64,000 bases of DNA. It comes from Erythroxylum novogranatense (Eukaryota; Streptophyta; Magnoliopsida; Malpighiales; Erythroxylaceae). The DNA lies in NCBI GenBank assembly GCA_029891385.1, contig CM057232.1, forward strand, positions 67,579,824-67,643,823, read 5' to 3'. How positions within the stretch are numbered: the stretch's first letter is position 1; each line of letters starts with the position of its first letter. The notes under the pieces are model-generated. The model had not been told where the DNA came from and searched no databases. It was given only the letters and a program-made list of their open reading frames with translations. Below are positions 35,746-48,060 of the stretch, one piece after another. Position numbers and translations under genes: made by a program.

Positions 35746-38700
35746 TGTAACATATCACCTCCATAGAGCATAAGCTCAAACATACTAGAGGATATTCAAG
35801 AATATGTTCTATGAAAATAGTACATTGGGACAATCAAATTAACTTATTAAAGGCATCAAACATATCATAAGCATTTTTTTTTGTAGGAATATCATAAGCA
35901 TTTTAAATGTTCATTTCTTCCCATTTTATTTACCAATATAAAAGTCACATTTGTCATTACAATTCAGAATCCACATACAATACACAACATTTTTTTTGTT
36001 CAATCTCAGCACCAAATAAATAAATATGAAATGGGATGCTAATACACAAAACTCTAACTAAGCTCCTCAGATTAAGCTAATCAGACCTTTGAGTCACTCT
36101 CTTCTCTAAAATGTGAGTACTAGACTTCTACTATACCACCTTGGTAGCTAAAACTCCTTTGAACCTAAAAGACAACGTTATAATTTTGATGAGTTTGAGA
36201 ACTCAATAAGTGAACCATCATCAATGTATTCACTCAAGTCAGATCACAAAAACAAGTATATCAAAGTTTATCATACTTCTACAAGCATATCATGTAAGCT
36301 ACCTTGCATATCACAACACACCTTCATTAACTTCAACTGTAATTCACTATTTCTAAACAATTCAATCATTTGATACATGTTTGGATTTATATACAAATTC
36401 ACATGTGTTTCCATTCTCATTTTCTTTTGATGTGACCAAGTGCATATCAACCCAATTTAGTTTCTAGTATCCGTTGTGGATACTAAGATCATTTATGGCC
36501 CGTATCTATTGTGGATATCGAGTCCATGCTATTTGAGCCTGAGGTTCTTTTTCATAATCCTAAGCTCAAAGCTCTTTTCTGCATATCAGTCACTCTGATC
36601 ACAACTCCTTTGCATTTCAATACGATGAGATGCATCATTTCATATGTTACATTTTCATTTCATTTCATCTCTGTGTACTCATGCCACATATATCAAACTC
36701 CTCAGATCTAAGTCTGGCATTTATCAATCAGTTGTACATAAACATACAATTCATATAGAAGCACATATAAATGAGTTTACACATCTAAGTTGATTCACAG
36801 TACGCGCCAGAAAAGCTATTGCCTCAATGTTCTAACAATGTCTAGATATTGATGATCATCTTGCACATCTATCATCATGCAATACATACACACATAGTTC
36901 ACAAATCACTAATTCGTTTAATCATATGAATATACAGTCCTGCATATATGTATGTTTATGTGTATGTGTCATGCTTCAATGTATGCTCAATTGACTTTCC
37001 GGATATGTATTCTTATACATAGATCTTGACTATTCAATTTGAGCTTATACACTCAAAAACCATTCAAATATTATATCTTGTATATTACCATATTGTAATC
37101 AGGTTTGTACATTTAAATTATCTTGATTTATTTCAAATTCATTAACCATACATTACACTTATCCTTGAACATTTTCATGATCAAAAAGCCTCTCACTACA
37201 CAGACAACTGTTACTTTAAATATGGAATTTCAACAAGCTAGATCTATACATTCACCAAACTTCTTTTAGCAATATATATTAATACATTTACCCAATTCTC
37301 ATTCATAATTACCCTATGTTCTTCAATGCTCACTCATCCATACCTTATACACATTACTCATGTCCTTGTTTGCATTAAAAGAACTCTATTTTTTTACAAA
37401 TCATAATTTTTAGCTTTGAACACAACCACATCAAAATAGTCCATTCTTTAGGTTATGACATCAATTAGCTACATAAACTTATCAAGCTATTAACTAATTA
37501 ATCAAGCAACAATCTAGGCTCATTCCTAGCCTTAATTAAGTCCGACTATCTTAGAGTGATTTTTCTCAACTAATTTGACATGTACACAAGGACGAAATTA
37601 AAATTCCAGAATTTGTCATCAACATCAATAATGTGTGTAACTTTACTAGCTTCAATACTTCATTAATTTTACAAGCTTAAAGACATCACTAACACCTGAA
37701 AATTTTCAAATTTCATTTTCTTAAAGGTTACTTCATTTTAGGTTAATTTAACTTCCATATTGGTTACATTAAATCTCATAAAAATCTACTCATTTGTTTC
37801 ATTACCATTCACTTTATACCATCATACTTGCATTCCTAACTTTTCCAGATTTGAAAACACTTCAATAACACCTATCTTTAGCATGAATTCATAATCAATT
37901 ATACTTCAAATCCCAACTTAAATCATCCATATAATAGCCTATAAACTACTATGGTCATGCATCCAAAAACAAAACAAAAGGTATCCCTAATTAGTCATCC
38001 TAATTTCTGCTAACACATGCCACAATAGATCAATACTTCACTTACTTGATCAGCTCAAATGCCACCTCAATGTATCAAGCCTTCTTTACCTCACATGCAT
38101 GCAAGAACATTTGAAGAATAGTGAGGGAGGAGGATGGTTTCAGCAATGATAAGAAGAAGACAACAAAATGTAACAATATTTTGCCTCTAAAGCTATCTTT
38201 ATGATAGATTTTTCTTGGGTTTTGGGGTGGTAATACACAAAATTAGGGCAGAAATCCAAAGGTGTGGTGAGTTGTGGATTTCAATAGTGAGATGGAGAAG
38301 AAGAAGAGAGTATACAACAAAAACATAACAAAAGAAGCTGAATGTGTTGGTCATATGGTGTAAGATGAGTGTTCTATCTTTAAAGACACTTGTCATGTAT
38401 TCAAGCAAGATACATGTCCTCCTTCTTGGCTACCAAATGTCACTAAATTCCTAATCCATTTGTCACTTAATTCTCCAAGCCATTTGTCACTTATTTTATA
38501 AGCTTAGTCATCCTAAATTTTCACATGTCAACTTGTCTTGCTACTTAAAATTTTTCCTAGTTTAAATGTACATTAAAATCCATCAGTCTTCCAATTGTGA
38601 CAAATAAACTCCAAATTCCTAATTATAATCCATCAATTCCTTTTATTTGTAAATCAAAATACACAATAGTAGAAATGCACAATTATGTCACAATTATTTT

Positions 38701-38915
38701 GAAGCTTTTATACCCCAGAACATGTCAATTGAGTGCACATAAAATCTTTGCATTTAAAAAAAAATAATTTATGCGTATATGCTAATAGCATGCATGTGAA
38801 TGAATTCATAAAATTTGTTCCTAAATGCACCAAACTAATTCTATAATGATGTAACTCATGTAACTTAGTATTCTAAAACTCTAACCCTTAGTAGTTCTGG
38901 AAATTGACTATTACA
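35746..38915 (-). mobile_element. Solo LTR of the long-LTR gypsy-type family (copy C)
   Basis: It runs from TGTAACATATCACC to TGACTATTACA, 3170 bp, flanked by CTATA (35741-35745) and CTATC (38916-38920), a target duplication with one change. The element's sense strand is the minus strand, judged by the shared blocks: hairpin-type repeat at 36469-36530, dyad at 36191-36204, acceptor-like AG at 36165-36166. There is no primer site or coding region. It is closest to copy D in its first 60 bp (both have CCATAGAGCATA). Confidence 0.82.
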
Positions 38916-39874
38916 CTATCTCTCCTCTCTTATTTTACCTCCTAAACTCATCTCTCTACTCTCTCCTGCTTTTTTATTATGTTCTTCTCTCTTACATCCC
39001 TAACTTATCTCTTATGACCCTTTTTTATTCGTGCAGGAAGCGAAAGCTTGGGGTTTTAACCAGGTAAGTTTTTGAAATTGATTTTATATTTTTTTAATTA
39101 TATTGTGTTATTTTTTTCTTGGTTTCTTATTTTCTATCGACGTCTAATTTTTTTGCATTTTTTGTTTTCCTGGTTTTTATTTACGTGTTTCTAAGTTTCT
39201 AGTTTTCCTATTTATCGTTTATATGTAATTTTGCATTTCTAATTAGTTATTATTCTATGTTTTTGGTTTATTTTGGCTTTTATGTTTTTCATTTCGCGTT
39301 TCTAATTTCTTCGCTTCTAATTTTTTTAATTTCTACATTTCTATGTTACTGTTTTTTCTATTTATTGTTTATTTGCGTTTTTGCATTTCTAATTGTTTGT
39401 TATTATGCAATTTTTGTTTATTTTGGCGGCTTTTACATTTCTACGCATTTCTAGTTTCTTAGTTTCTTTTTTATTTTTGCATTTCTACATTATTGATTTT
39501 TCTATTTATCATTTATCATTACCATGCATTACTGTAGTATTTTTATTTTTAGTTTTCATTACAAATATAAACTAAACAGATTTTAGTTTTTAATTTTTAT
39601 GTTACAAATCTTAATTAAATAGGTTTTGTTTTCAATAAAATGAAAACAAAACTAAAAACCAAAACAGAAAAACAAAAGTGGAATCAAACAACCCTTAAGT
39701 GAAAAGGAATTTGCATATATAGGTAAATAAAGCCATAATTTTGCAATTCACTAAATCAAACACACTTGTTGAATACCTTACAAGATAATTTTGTAATTTA
39801 TCTTCTTTTCCTTTTTATTTATAAGAAGATATAAAAATAAAAGATGTAAGGAATAATACTGTATTTATGCATTT
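38916..39874. repeat. Spacer between two solo LTRs, with T-rich degenerate tandem repeats
   Basis: 38,920-39,060 is C/T-rich with CGTGCAGGAAGCGAAAGC near 39033. From about 39,070 to 39,600 the plus strand is a T-rich degenerate repeat of roughly 115-120 bp with recurring phrases gcatttctaatt, tctatttat and gtttattttgg. Open frames here are low-complexity artefacts. A perfect 12-bp inverted repeat, gttttgttttca/tgaaaacaaaac, lies at about 39,622-39,651. Confidence 0.6.
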
Positions 39875-41872
39875 TGTACCATCCCACTACCATAGAGCAT
39901 ATATCGATATTATAGAGAATATCCAAACACATACGTCATAGAAGCGGCAAGTTATAGTAGTCATATCAACATGGCATCATAGAGAACATAAGCATTTCGA
40001 AGAACTAAGTTTCCTTATGCTATTCATAACCATAAGTTTACATTGTTGTTACATTCTATAATCCACGTATTTCCATTACCAAAGACATATGAGATTCTTT
40101 GCATTTGATTCACAAAAATAAACATTCACTACACTCATAATTCATGTTTATACAATACGTAACATGTGAAAGTTCACAGCTTTATACAATGTGTACAACA
40201 AAAAACTAGGTACTGGACCAAAATAATCTGACTAGATGCTTCAGAATCAGCTAACTAGACCTTTGAGCCATTCTAGGTTCCAAAACGAACAATACTAGGC
40301 TGCTACTAGATTACCTTAAAAGTTAAGTCACCCTAGTACCTGGAAATTAACGTTGTAATTTTGATGAGTTTGCAAACTCAATGAGTGAACCATCATCAAT
40401 GTGTTCACTCAAGTTAGGACACAACATCACAAACATATAATCCAAATTCTCAAATATATCACATTCTTTAAAACCAATTTCTATTTATCACATTATTTAA
40501 TTTGGACACCAAATCACTATATATGTATCTCACATTTCAACCAACATATTATGAACACAAACATTTCATGTAGTCATATCAAATAATCACTCATCTCAAT
40601 CATTCAGTTCAACATGTACATAAACATTTATTATTTCAATACAATTCAGTAATTCTTCACAACTATCCATATGATACATATATGATATATATAAATGCAA
40701 ATGCACTTATGACTCCACTTTCTTTCTGTTTTGTTGTGATCGAGCACCAATTTAACTGTCTCATATCCGTTGCGGATGCTGGGATCATTTCAGACACTAT
40801 TCCATACCCATTATGGATCTCGGGCTCATTAATCGTTGATCATGTGGCTCTTTGTACACATTTTTAGCTTTAACCTCCTCTCCATTTTGATCATTCTAAT
40901 CACAACTCCTTTATCTGATCATGCATATCAATGTCATGAAATGCATCAAATCACATAATATGCCATCAACAACTTTCATTTAGTGTACACAGGCGTTTAT
41001 CGCATTCATTAGATTTAAGTCTAGCATTCAACATTTAGTTGAGCACTCATTTTTGACATTCACATACAAGTAGATAACACTTCCAATACATTCCCGAATA
41101 TTGAACTCCTCGGATTATCAATGTCTGGAATTATCACAATCTTATAGGTAACAATTAAATAATTGGAATTTAAACAAAAACAAATCAAATATATTGAGAA
41201 AACATCTAGTTGACTCACAGTATGCTCTAGATTAACTATTTCCTTGACGATCTGGCAATGTCTGGATGTTGTCGATCAATTTGTGCTTCGATATCATGCA
41301 ATACACACATATCTTCACATTACTAACTTGTTTAATCAAATGAGTACTCAATCATACATATGTATATATGTCATGTTTAATACATGCTTAATTGACTATC
41401 CCAGGTATGTAATCTTATTCACAAATCTTGCTCATTCATTCATCATAGCTTGTATGTATCCTGTTTGCAATTAGGTTTATGCCTTAAGAAAACTTGGTTA
41501 CTTTAGATTCATTAATCATTCATTCATCAATCCTTTTCTAACTTTACATATTCACACAATTTCCCAATTCTCATTCATTCATACCTAATTCACATCTCTC
41601 ACATCCTTTGGATCACATTTGCATCCATAAGAACACCTTCATTCCTTTAACAACTCACAATTTCATATTTAGATACATTGATCTCAAACAATCCATTCCT
41701 TAAGTTATAACCTCAATTAACAACCTAAACTTATCAAACTCTTAACTAATTAATCCAACAACAATCTAAGTTCATTTCAAGCCTCAATAAAGTCCAAATA
41801 AACTAAGGTATAGTAGCTTATCGTTAATTGGTTCAACAATCACACAAAATAGAATTTTTTTTCAAAGCATTT

Positions 41873-41989
41873 CCTACGATTGTAGGGTACCTTTCCATAA
41901 TTGTGGAAAGACAAAATAGAAATTTTCTCACTTCAATGCATTGCCCACGATCGTGGGAAGGAGCTTATACAACTTCCACGATTGTGGGA
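41873..41989. repeat. Cluster of four near-palindromes with an ACGATYGT core
   Basis: cctacgattgtagg (41873), tttccataattgtggaaa (41892), cccacgatcgtggg (41944, perfect) and tccacgattgtggga (41975) follow one another within 117 bp of solo LTR copy D. They look like diverged copies of one self-complementary word. Confidence 0.85.
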
Positions 41990-42562
41990 TGGGTGAACAG
42001 AAAGTTCATCATCCATTTCCTTCAATTTTTTTTCCAAATTCTAACACCATCATAATAGTCCATTGATTATACCTCAGTTATACCTTAATTATACTTCAAA
42101 TCCCAATCTAAAATCATCCATTGAATAGCCTCTAACATGCAGTTTCATACATCAAAACAAAACCAATTCATCCATCAAATTTCGAGCACAACTTCAGCAT
42201 CAATACCATAACCAAGTTCATCCATAAATAATCGTCATGAATGTTATGCTAACATGTGTTACAATAGATGAATAAATCACTTACTTGCTCAAGTCAAAAC
42301 CTCCTTAATCATCAAGCTAATTTAGCCCTCCAAACATGCAAAGATAAAGCATACTCCAAGAACAAGATGGAATGACAAGGATTTCTAAACACAAGAAGAA
42401 GGCTACAAATTTTTGGCAAAATTCAAGGGTTATGGAGGTGGTGTGAGAGTGTCATTGGTGTGAAGAAAGAAAAGGGTAGCAACTAACCAATACTTGAAAG
42501 AAGATGTCTTTCAAGAGTGGAGGTCATAGGGTGTAAGTGTGTGGAGAGGGGTGAGACACATG

Positions 42563-45201
42563 TGAAGTGAATCACACGTTAATATATTGAACAATAATAT
42601 GATCAAGATACACAAGAAGGGGGGGTTGAATTGTGATAAACTTTTTCTTAATCCCCTTAAAAAAATGCTTGTTCTTTGAAAACTTATAAATAAATCAATT
42701 AAGTAACTAGTTGGAAAAACTTTGTTAACTTTGAAGAATACGATATAAGTAATATGAGTAGAGAGAAACACGGCGGTTTATCTGGTTCACCCCAAACCGT
42801 GGGCTTTCGTCCGATCCTCGAGATATCCTTACGAGATTTCACTATCTCTGAATTGTTTACAAGTATTCTTTCATTGAGCCTCTCGGGTCTCTTTCTGAAA
42901 GTATTATTTTACTCTTAGCCTCTTGGGCTATCGTAACACTTTCTAATTGAAAGAATAGTAAAGAGCTTATTCTGATAGAAATGCTCTTAAAAGCTGTTCC
43001 TCGAAATATCGTTCACAATTTTCTCTCGGATAATCTGAAAATCAAAAGTTGAATACTCGAGTTTCATGGAGTTTCATAAAGTTGCATAAAGTTATTTCTT
43101 CTTCACTCTCGACTCTTATTTATAGTCGGGTCTTCAATTGTTTCTTGATTATACGCTTCTTGATTCTTGAAAAGCGGTTATTGATTTGACTCAATAACTA
43201 ACTTTCAATGATGTTTCTTTCTTCAAATCGACATTTTGTATCGTTTGCTTTTCTCTTGTAAAGCTTAAAATGCTTTTCTTATAAAGCTTGATATGCTTTT
43301 CTCTTGTAAAGCTTAAAATGCGCTTTTCTTGTAAAGCTTAGTACATTTTCTTGTAAAGCTTAAAATGCCTTTTCTTGTAAAGCTTAAATGCCTTTTCTCT
43401 TGTAAAGCTTCAAATCCTTTTCTCTTGTAAAGCTTCAAATGCTTTTCTTGTATCGGTGATTTTTCTTATAGCAGCTTCGTCGCTTTACATTGTAAAGCTT
43501 AAATCGCTTTTTCTGTTGTAAAGCTTAGATGCCTTTTCTTGTATCGGTGATTTTTACTTGTTGATTTTCTCCTTGTTTTTTTTTACTTAGCATCGTCCAT
43601 CTACTTTTCATTTGTATATTTCTCTTTGTTTGTCATCAAAATTATTTATCGTAAAGTCTGGTTTGACTTAACATTCTCCCCTTTTGATGATAACAAATAT
43701 TATGAAATAGAGAAATATGAAAGGTATCAAATTATGAAAAGTATCACATATCTGAAGTATTAATAGATCAAAATAACCGCGCCTTCTACTTTCAAAATTT
43801 CTTCTATCTTTTCCTTTCAGCTGATTTTCCCTTCTCATTCTTCCTTCTCCCTTCTCCCCCTATTTATTATTAATCAAAAAAATTATTTCCCATTTGCTTC
43901 ACAATTTTTGACATCTTCTTAATCTTCTTCATTTCCTTATCAAGTTTCTGAACTTGTTTCTTTAAGCTTATACAACGACAGTTGCTATTGATGAAAAACA
44001 AGTTGTTGAGGCAGAATCTTTATTCTTCTTTGAATCATTAACCTTAAAGAAACAAGTTGAAACTTGATAAGGAAATGAAGAAGATTAAGAAGATCTGAAA
44101 AGTTGGTGAAGCGATCTGAAATAATTTTTGATTAATAACAAATAGGGAAAGGAAGGAAGAATAAGAAGGAAAATCATGAAAAAAAGAGAAGAAATTTTAA
44201 AGCGAAAATTATTTTGATCTATATATCTTTATGTGATAATAATTTGATACCTTTCATATTTCTATTTCATAATATTTGTCATCAAAGGGGATGTTAAGTC
44301 AAACCGAACTACGTATTAAATAATTTTGATGACAAACAAATCAAATATACAAATGAAAAGTAGATGATCTAAAACTGAAGAAAAATCAGTGGAAAAAAGG
44401 AATTTTACAGAAAAAAGCTTTGAAAAGCTTTACAAAAGCGGATGGAAGCTTTAAGAAAAGCGCTTTACAAGAAAAGCGAAAGCTTCTGAAAAAAGCGAAA
44501 GCTTCTGAAAAAAAGCCGAGCTTTAAAAGCGATACAAAATGTCGACGGAAGAAAGAAACATCGGTTTGAGTTAGTTACGAGTCAAACTGAATAACCGTTC
44601 TTCAAGAATCAAGCGTATAATCGAAACAGTTGAAGACCGACTATAAATAAGAGTCGAGAGTGAAGAAGAAATAACTTTATGCAACTTTATGAAACTCCAT
44701 GAAACTCGAGTATTCAACTTTTGATTTTCAGATTATCGAGAGAAAATTGTGAACGATATTTCGAGTGAACAGTTTAAGAGCATTTCTATCAGAACAAGCT
44801 CTTTACTATTCTTTCAATTAGAAAGTGTTACGAGATAGCCCAAAAGGCTAAGAGTAAAATAATACTTGCTGTAAAGAGACCTGGAGAGGCTCAGTTGAAA
44901 GAATACTTGTAAACAATTCAGAGATAGTGAAATCTCAGAAGGATATCTGAGGACTGGACGTAGCCCACGGTTTGGGGTGAACAGATAAACTAGTGTTTCT
45001 CTACTCTCATATTACTTATATCGTATCCTTCAAAGTTAACAAAGTTTTTCCAACTAGTTACGAATTGATTTACGATAAGTTTTCGAAAGAAACAAGCATT
45101 TTTTTTAGGAGATTAAGAAAAAGTTTATCACAATTCAACCCCCCCTTCTTGTGTATCTTGATCATATTATTGTTCAATATATTAACGTGTGATTCACTTC
45201 A
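42563..45201. mobile_element. Palindromic copia insertion: two LTRs in inverted orientation
   Basis: A 2639-bp inverted repeat has arms meeting at a loop of about 70 bp around 43,969-44,041. Each arm is the 3' end of a copia element: internal end, polypurine tract (AAAAGGGGAGAA left, AAAGGGGA right), then an LTR starting TGTTAAGTC and ending CACTTCA. The left LTR is 42563-43673 on the minus strand; the right is 44292-45201 on the plus strand. Both outer termini are therefore the same LTR end. ACATG flanks both sides (42558-42562 and 45202-45206). There are no complete genes. The minus-strand frame 42771-42511 and plus-strand frame 44993-45223 are the same LTR sequence read in each arm. Confidence 0.9.
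43250..43545. repeat. Minisatellite of ~25 bp around TTGTAAAGCTT in the left LTR arm
   Basis: About ten irregular copies of the type tgcYttttcttgtaaagctt follow each other in the left LTR. The right arm has a shorter, scrambled counterpart at about 44,405-44,530 (aaaagctttacaa, gaaaagcgaaagctt). The difference accounts for much of the length gap between the arms (1111 versus 910 bp). Confidence 0.88.
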
Positions 45202-45757
45202 ACATGTCATGCCACTTGTCTAATAAAGAGTTATGTCATGTGTCTTCTTCTCATGCTCAATTGTCACCTAATTTTTGGTCCATTTGTCAAATAATTCCTA
45301 GGCCACTTGTCACTCATGTACTCAAGTCATTTATCTCCCAATTAGCTAAGTCATTTGTCACTTATTCCTAATGCCACATGTCACCATTTCATAAGCCTTA
45401 TCAACTTAAATTCTTATATATCAATTTGTCTTGTCTTTTAACATTTTTCCTATAGTAGATGCACATATCACTTATCAATCACTCTATTGTAACAATTAAT
45501 TCCCATTTCACTAATTATAATCCATCAAACAAAATTCAAGTCATAATCAACACATAATTACATCATAATCATTTAAGATCTTTGATACCTCGAGATATGT
45601 CAAATGAGTGCATATACTATTATTACAATGTCTCTAGATTATGATTCATGTAAAGATATGAATATGATGCATGCAAATGAAATGCACTTCATAAATTCTC
45701 GTATGAAATGACTCAATCTAACAATTAAATCCTTAAGTGTAGAAACGAGTTATTACA

Positions 45758-46226
45758 TATTTTGTATTAATTTTCTATGTTATTTTCAATATAATACTTA
45801 ACTTGTTCATATTTTTGAGTGTCGTGCATATGAAGACCTTGATATTAAATTAAGAGAACCTTGTTATCTATATATGGAGTTATCCTAATCAAATTAGGAG
45901 CAATGAGACAAATATGTAGTTAGTTTAGGCATTACTCCTATTTTGTAATAATTTTTATATAAATTTATGATAACTTAAAAAAAGATATAAAACGTTATCT
46001 ACTCTTTTTCTTTCATCTCTTTTATTAGGTGCTCTGAGTCCTTCCACTTCTAATCTTCTACAAATACTTGGCCTTCTCTAACTTCTTCTCTATTAGGCCC
46101 TTCTACTTTGAATCCAATTTTCTCCATTCTAAAATTTTCTTAGTCTAAACTAGCAGGAGATATCTCTTCTTTCCAATCTCTACGGTTATTACATCCCTTT
46201 CTGAATGACAACAACATTTTGGTTTC
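45758..46226. other. Intergenic, nothing recognised
   Basis: AT-rich spacer between solo LTR copy D and the Athila-like repeat. It has a C/T-rich stretch at about 46,000-46,200 but no coding or RNA feature. Confidence 0.35.
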
Positions 46227-47375
46227 TTAACATGTGCTGATTATATTACATTTTTAGTATGGTTTTATAGAGTATTATGCTTGTATTTTGATGTTTCATT
46301 GGATTTGGTACTTGAAATGACTTACATTTGATTTTAGATCTTGTTTTAGTCCTTTAAAGGAAAAAGAATGAATTTGAGATTATCAGTCAATTTGAAGCTA
46401 TTTTGGTACAAGATTAAGCAAAGGATTCCTTATATAATACCAACATAATGTTATGTTGCTTCCCATGTTCAATCAACCCACATCTTGTTTCTTAGAGAGT
46501 TATATACTTAACTAACACGTCTCTCGTTGTTCTTTTATGTTAAAAAGGGGGCATTCTATTTCTTTAATCATTTGTGACAACTTATTGTATTATGGTCATG
46601 TTTTCCAATATACAAGAAATATGGCCCTATGTCCTGCCCTTGTTATTGGTGTTTTGTTATGTAAGAAGTTGAGAGAGTTCTTAACCAATATAAGGGGCCC
46701 ACATAGTCTCGTATTATAGATTATATTAGCTAAAAATTTTAAGTTTCATTTTAAAAGACAAACACAAGAGAAGAGACATCTGAAAGGATCAAAAGCCAAT
46801 CAAAAGGCAAAGGGAAAATAAGTGGGATTAAGAAGAAAACAATATTAGGGAAGAACAAGAAGATCCTTCAAGATTCATTAAGAATACTTAAGATTCAAGC
46901 TATGAGAAATCAATCTTCCTTATGTTCTCTCTTATTCATTATAGAGTTTCTTTATTTTATTATAAATTAATTGAGATTTAGATGAGATGAACTATAGAAC
47001 TTGTTATTTTAGATTGAATTCTTTAATTTAATATAAGATTTTAGTTTTCTTCAATATTATTTCAAGTTGAATTGAGGTATGATAATGTTTTGATTCAATG
47101 GTAGATTTTGTATATATCAAAAGATTATATGTATTAATATATTACAACATAAATAATTAGAGTTATATGGATTGCTAGAGATAAGACTATATAATTCTTC
47201 TAGGTTATGGTCAACCTATTATGGAAATTCACAAAGCGAGTTAATGTTTTTCTAAGGGTTTTGATTTGATAGAGATTTCAATTGATCAAATTGAATATTT
47301 AAGTAATGTTGCTCAAGAGAGGATATACTTGTAACTTAGGAACTCATACTAGTCCAAATAACTAGATTAAACATT
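46227..47375 (+). repeat. Left LTR-like repeat of the Athila-like element
   Basis: Collinear with 53028-54210 but diverged, roughly two thirds to three quarters of bases matching by eye. The start is approximate. Confidence 0.55.
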
Positions 47376-47397
47376 ATATCATTAATATCGTTCATGA

Positions 47398-48060
47398 TAG
47401 AAATCATGAGCCTAACATAGTCTTAACACTTACCCATGTTTTAACCATATTGGTTCCATGTTGTCTCTATTTATTTTAATTTTTGTTTACTAAACCAACA
47501 TGAAACCATACACTCTCTATATAATCCCCACGTTTCATGAACATTGACCTATGTCCACCCCATGCTTGCATATTTAGCCAAAAACATCTCTATATAGCCC
47601 CAATGTAAGTCCTATGTTCCTATAACACTAACTCATTCCTCATTCATGTTGTAAACAAGACATATAATACCCTATTATGTAAAGCTTGTGTCACATCAAT
47701 GTTTAATGCTATAAATAGTGCTCAAAATAGAAATCATGAGCCTAATATGGTTCTAACACTTATTCATGTTTTGATCAAGTTGGTTTCATATTTTCTCTAT
47801 TTCTTTTAAAGTTTGTTTATTAAACCAATATGAGACCATACGCTCTTCATATATTCCCCATGTTTCCAGAAAACTGACCTATTTCCACCGCATGTTTGCA
47901 TATTTAACGATCCCATCTCTATATAGGGTCGAAGTAAGTCATGTGTTCCTGTAACATCGAATCATTCCTTATTTGTGTTGTAAACAAGACATATGATACA
48001 CTACTATATAAGGCTTATGTTATGTCATTGTTTAATTCTATAAATAACATTTATGACAAA
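47398..48060. repeat. 330-bp tandem repeat (two copies)
   Basis: Copies start tagaaatcatgagcctaa at 47398 and 47728; a third begins degenerately near 48058 (aaagattgtgagcct). Each unit contains ttgtaaacaagacatat followed by a TATA-like ctRtaaataR near its end (47710 and 48039). The unit has no coding potential. Confidence 0.88.

Larger units (their letters stand above)
39875..45757 (-). mobile_element. Solo LTR of the long-LTR gypsy-type family (copy D), split by a palindromic copia insertion
   Basis: The ends are TGTACCATCCC (39875) and GAGTTATTACA (45757), flanked by CATTT and TATTT (four of five bases match). Subtracting the insertion and its duplicated ACATG (42563-45206) leaves about 3.24 kb, close to copies A and C. 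Family landmarks are the GAGTTTGCAAACTC dyad at 40366-40379, hairpin repeats at 40762-40830, GTGAGT (minus strand) at 41218-41213 and a palindrome cluster at 41873-41989. The sense strand is minus. No coding region. Confidence 0.82.

Noticed and set aside
39257..39575. Hydrophobic Phe/Leu/Ile-rich frames as membrane proteins
   Set aside because: They come from a T-rich degenerate tandem repeat; composition alone gives the hydrophobicity.
42511..45223. Matching 86- and 76-aa frames on opposite strands as a duplicated gene
   Set aside because: They are the same LTR end read in each arm of the palindromic insertion.
35746..45757. The two solo LTRs C and D as 5' and 3' LTRs of one element
   Set aside because: Each has its own near-perfect 5-bp duplication, they are strongly diverged from each other, and the 0.96 kb between them has neither primer site nor polypurine tract.
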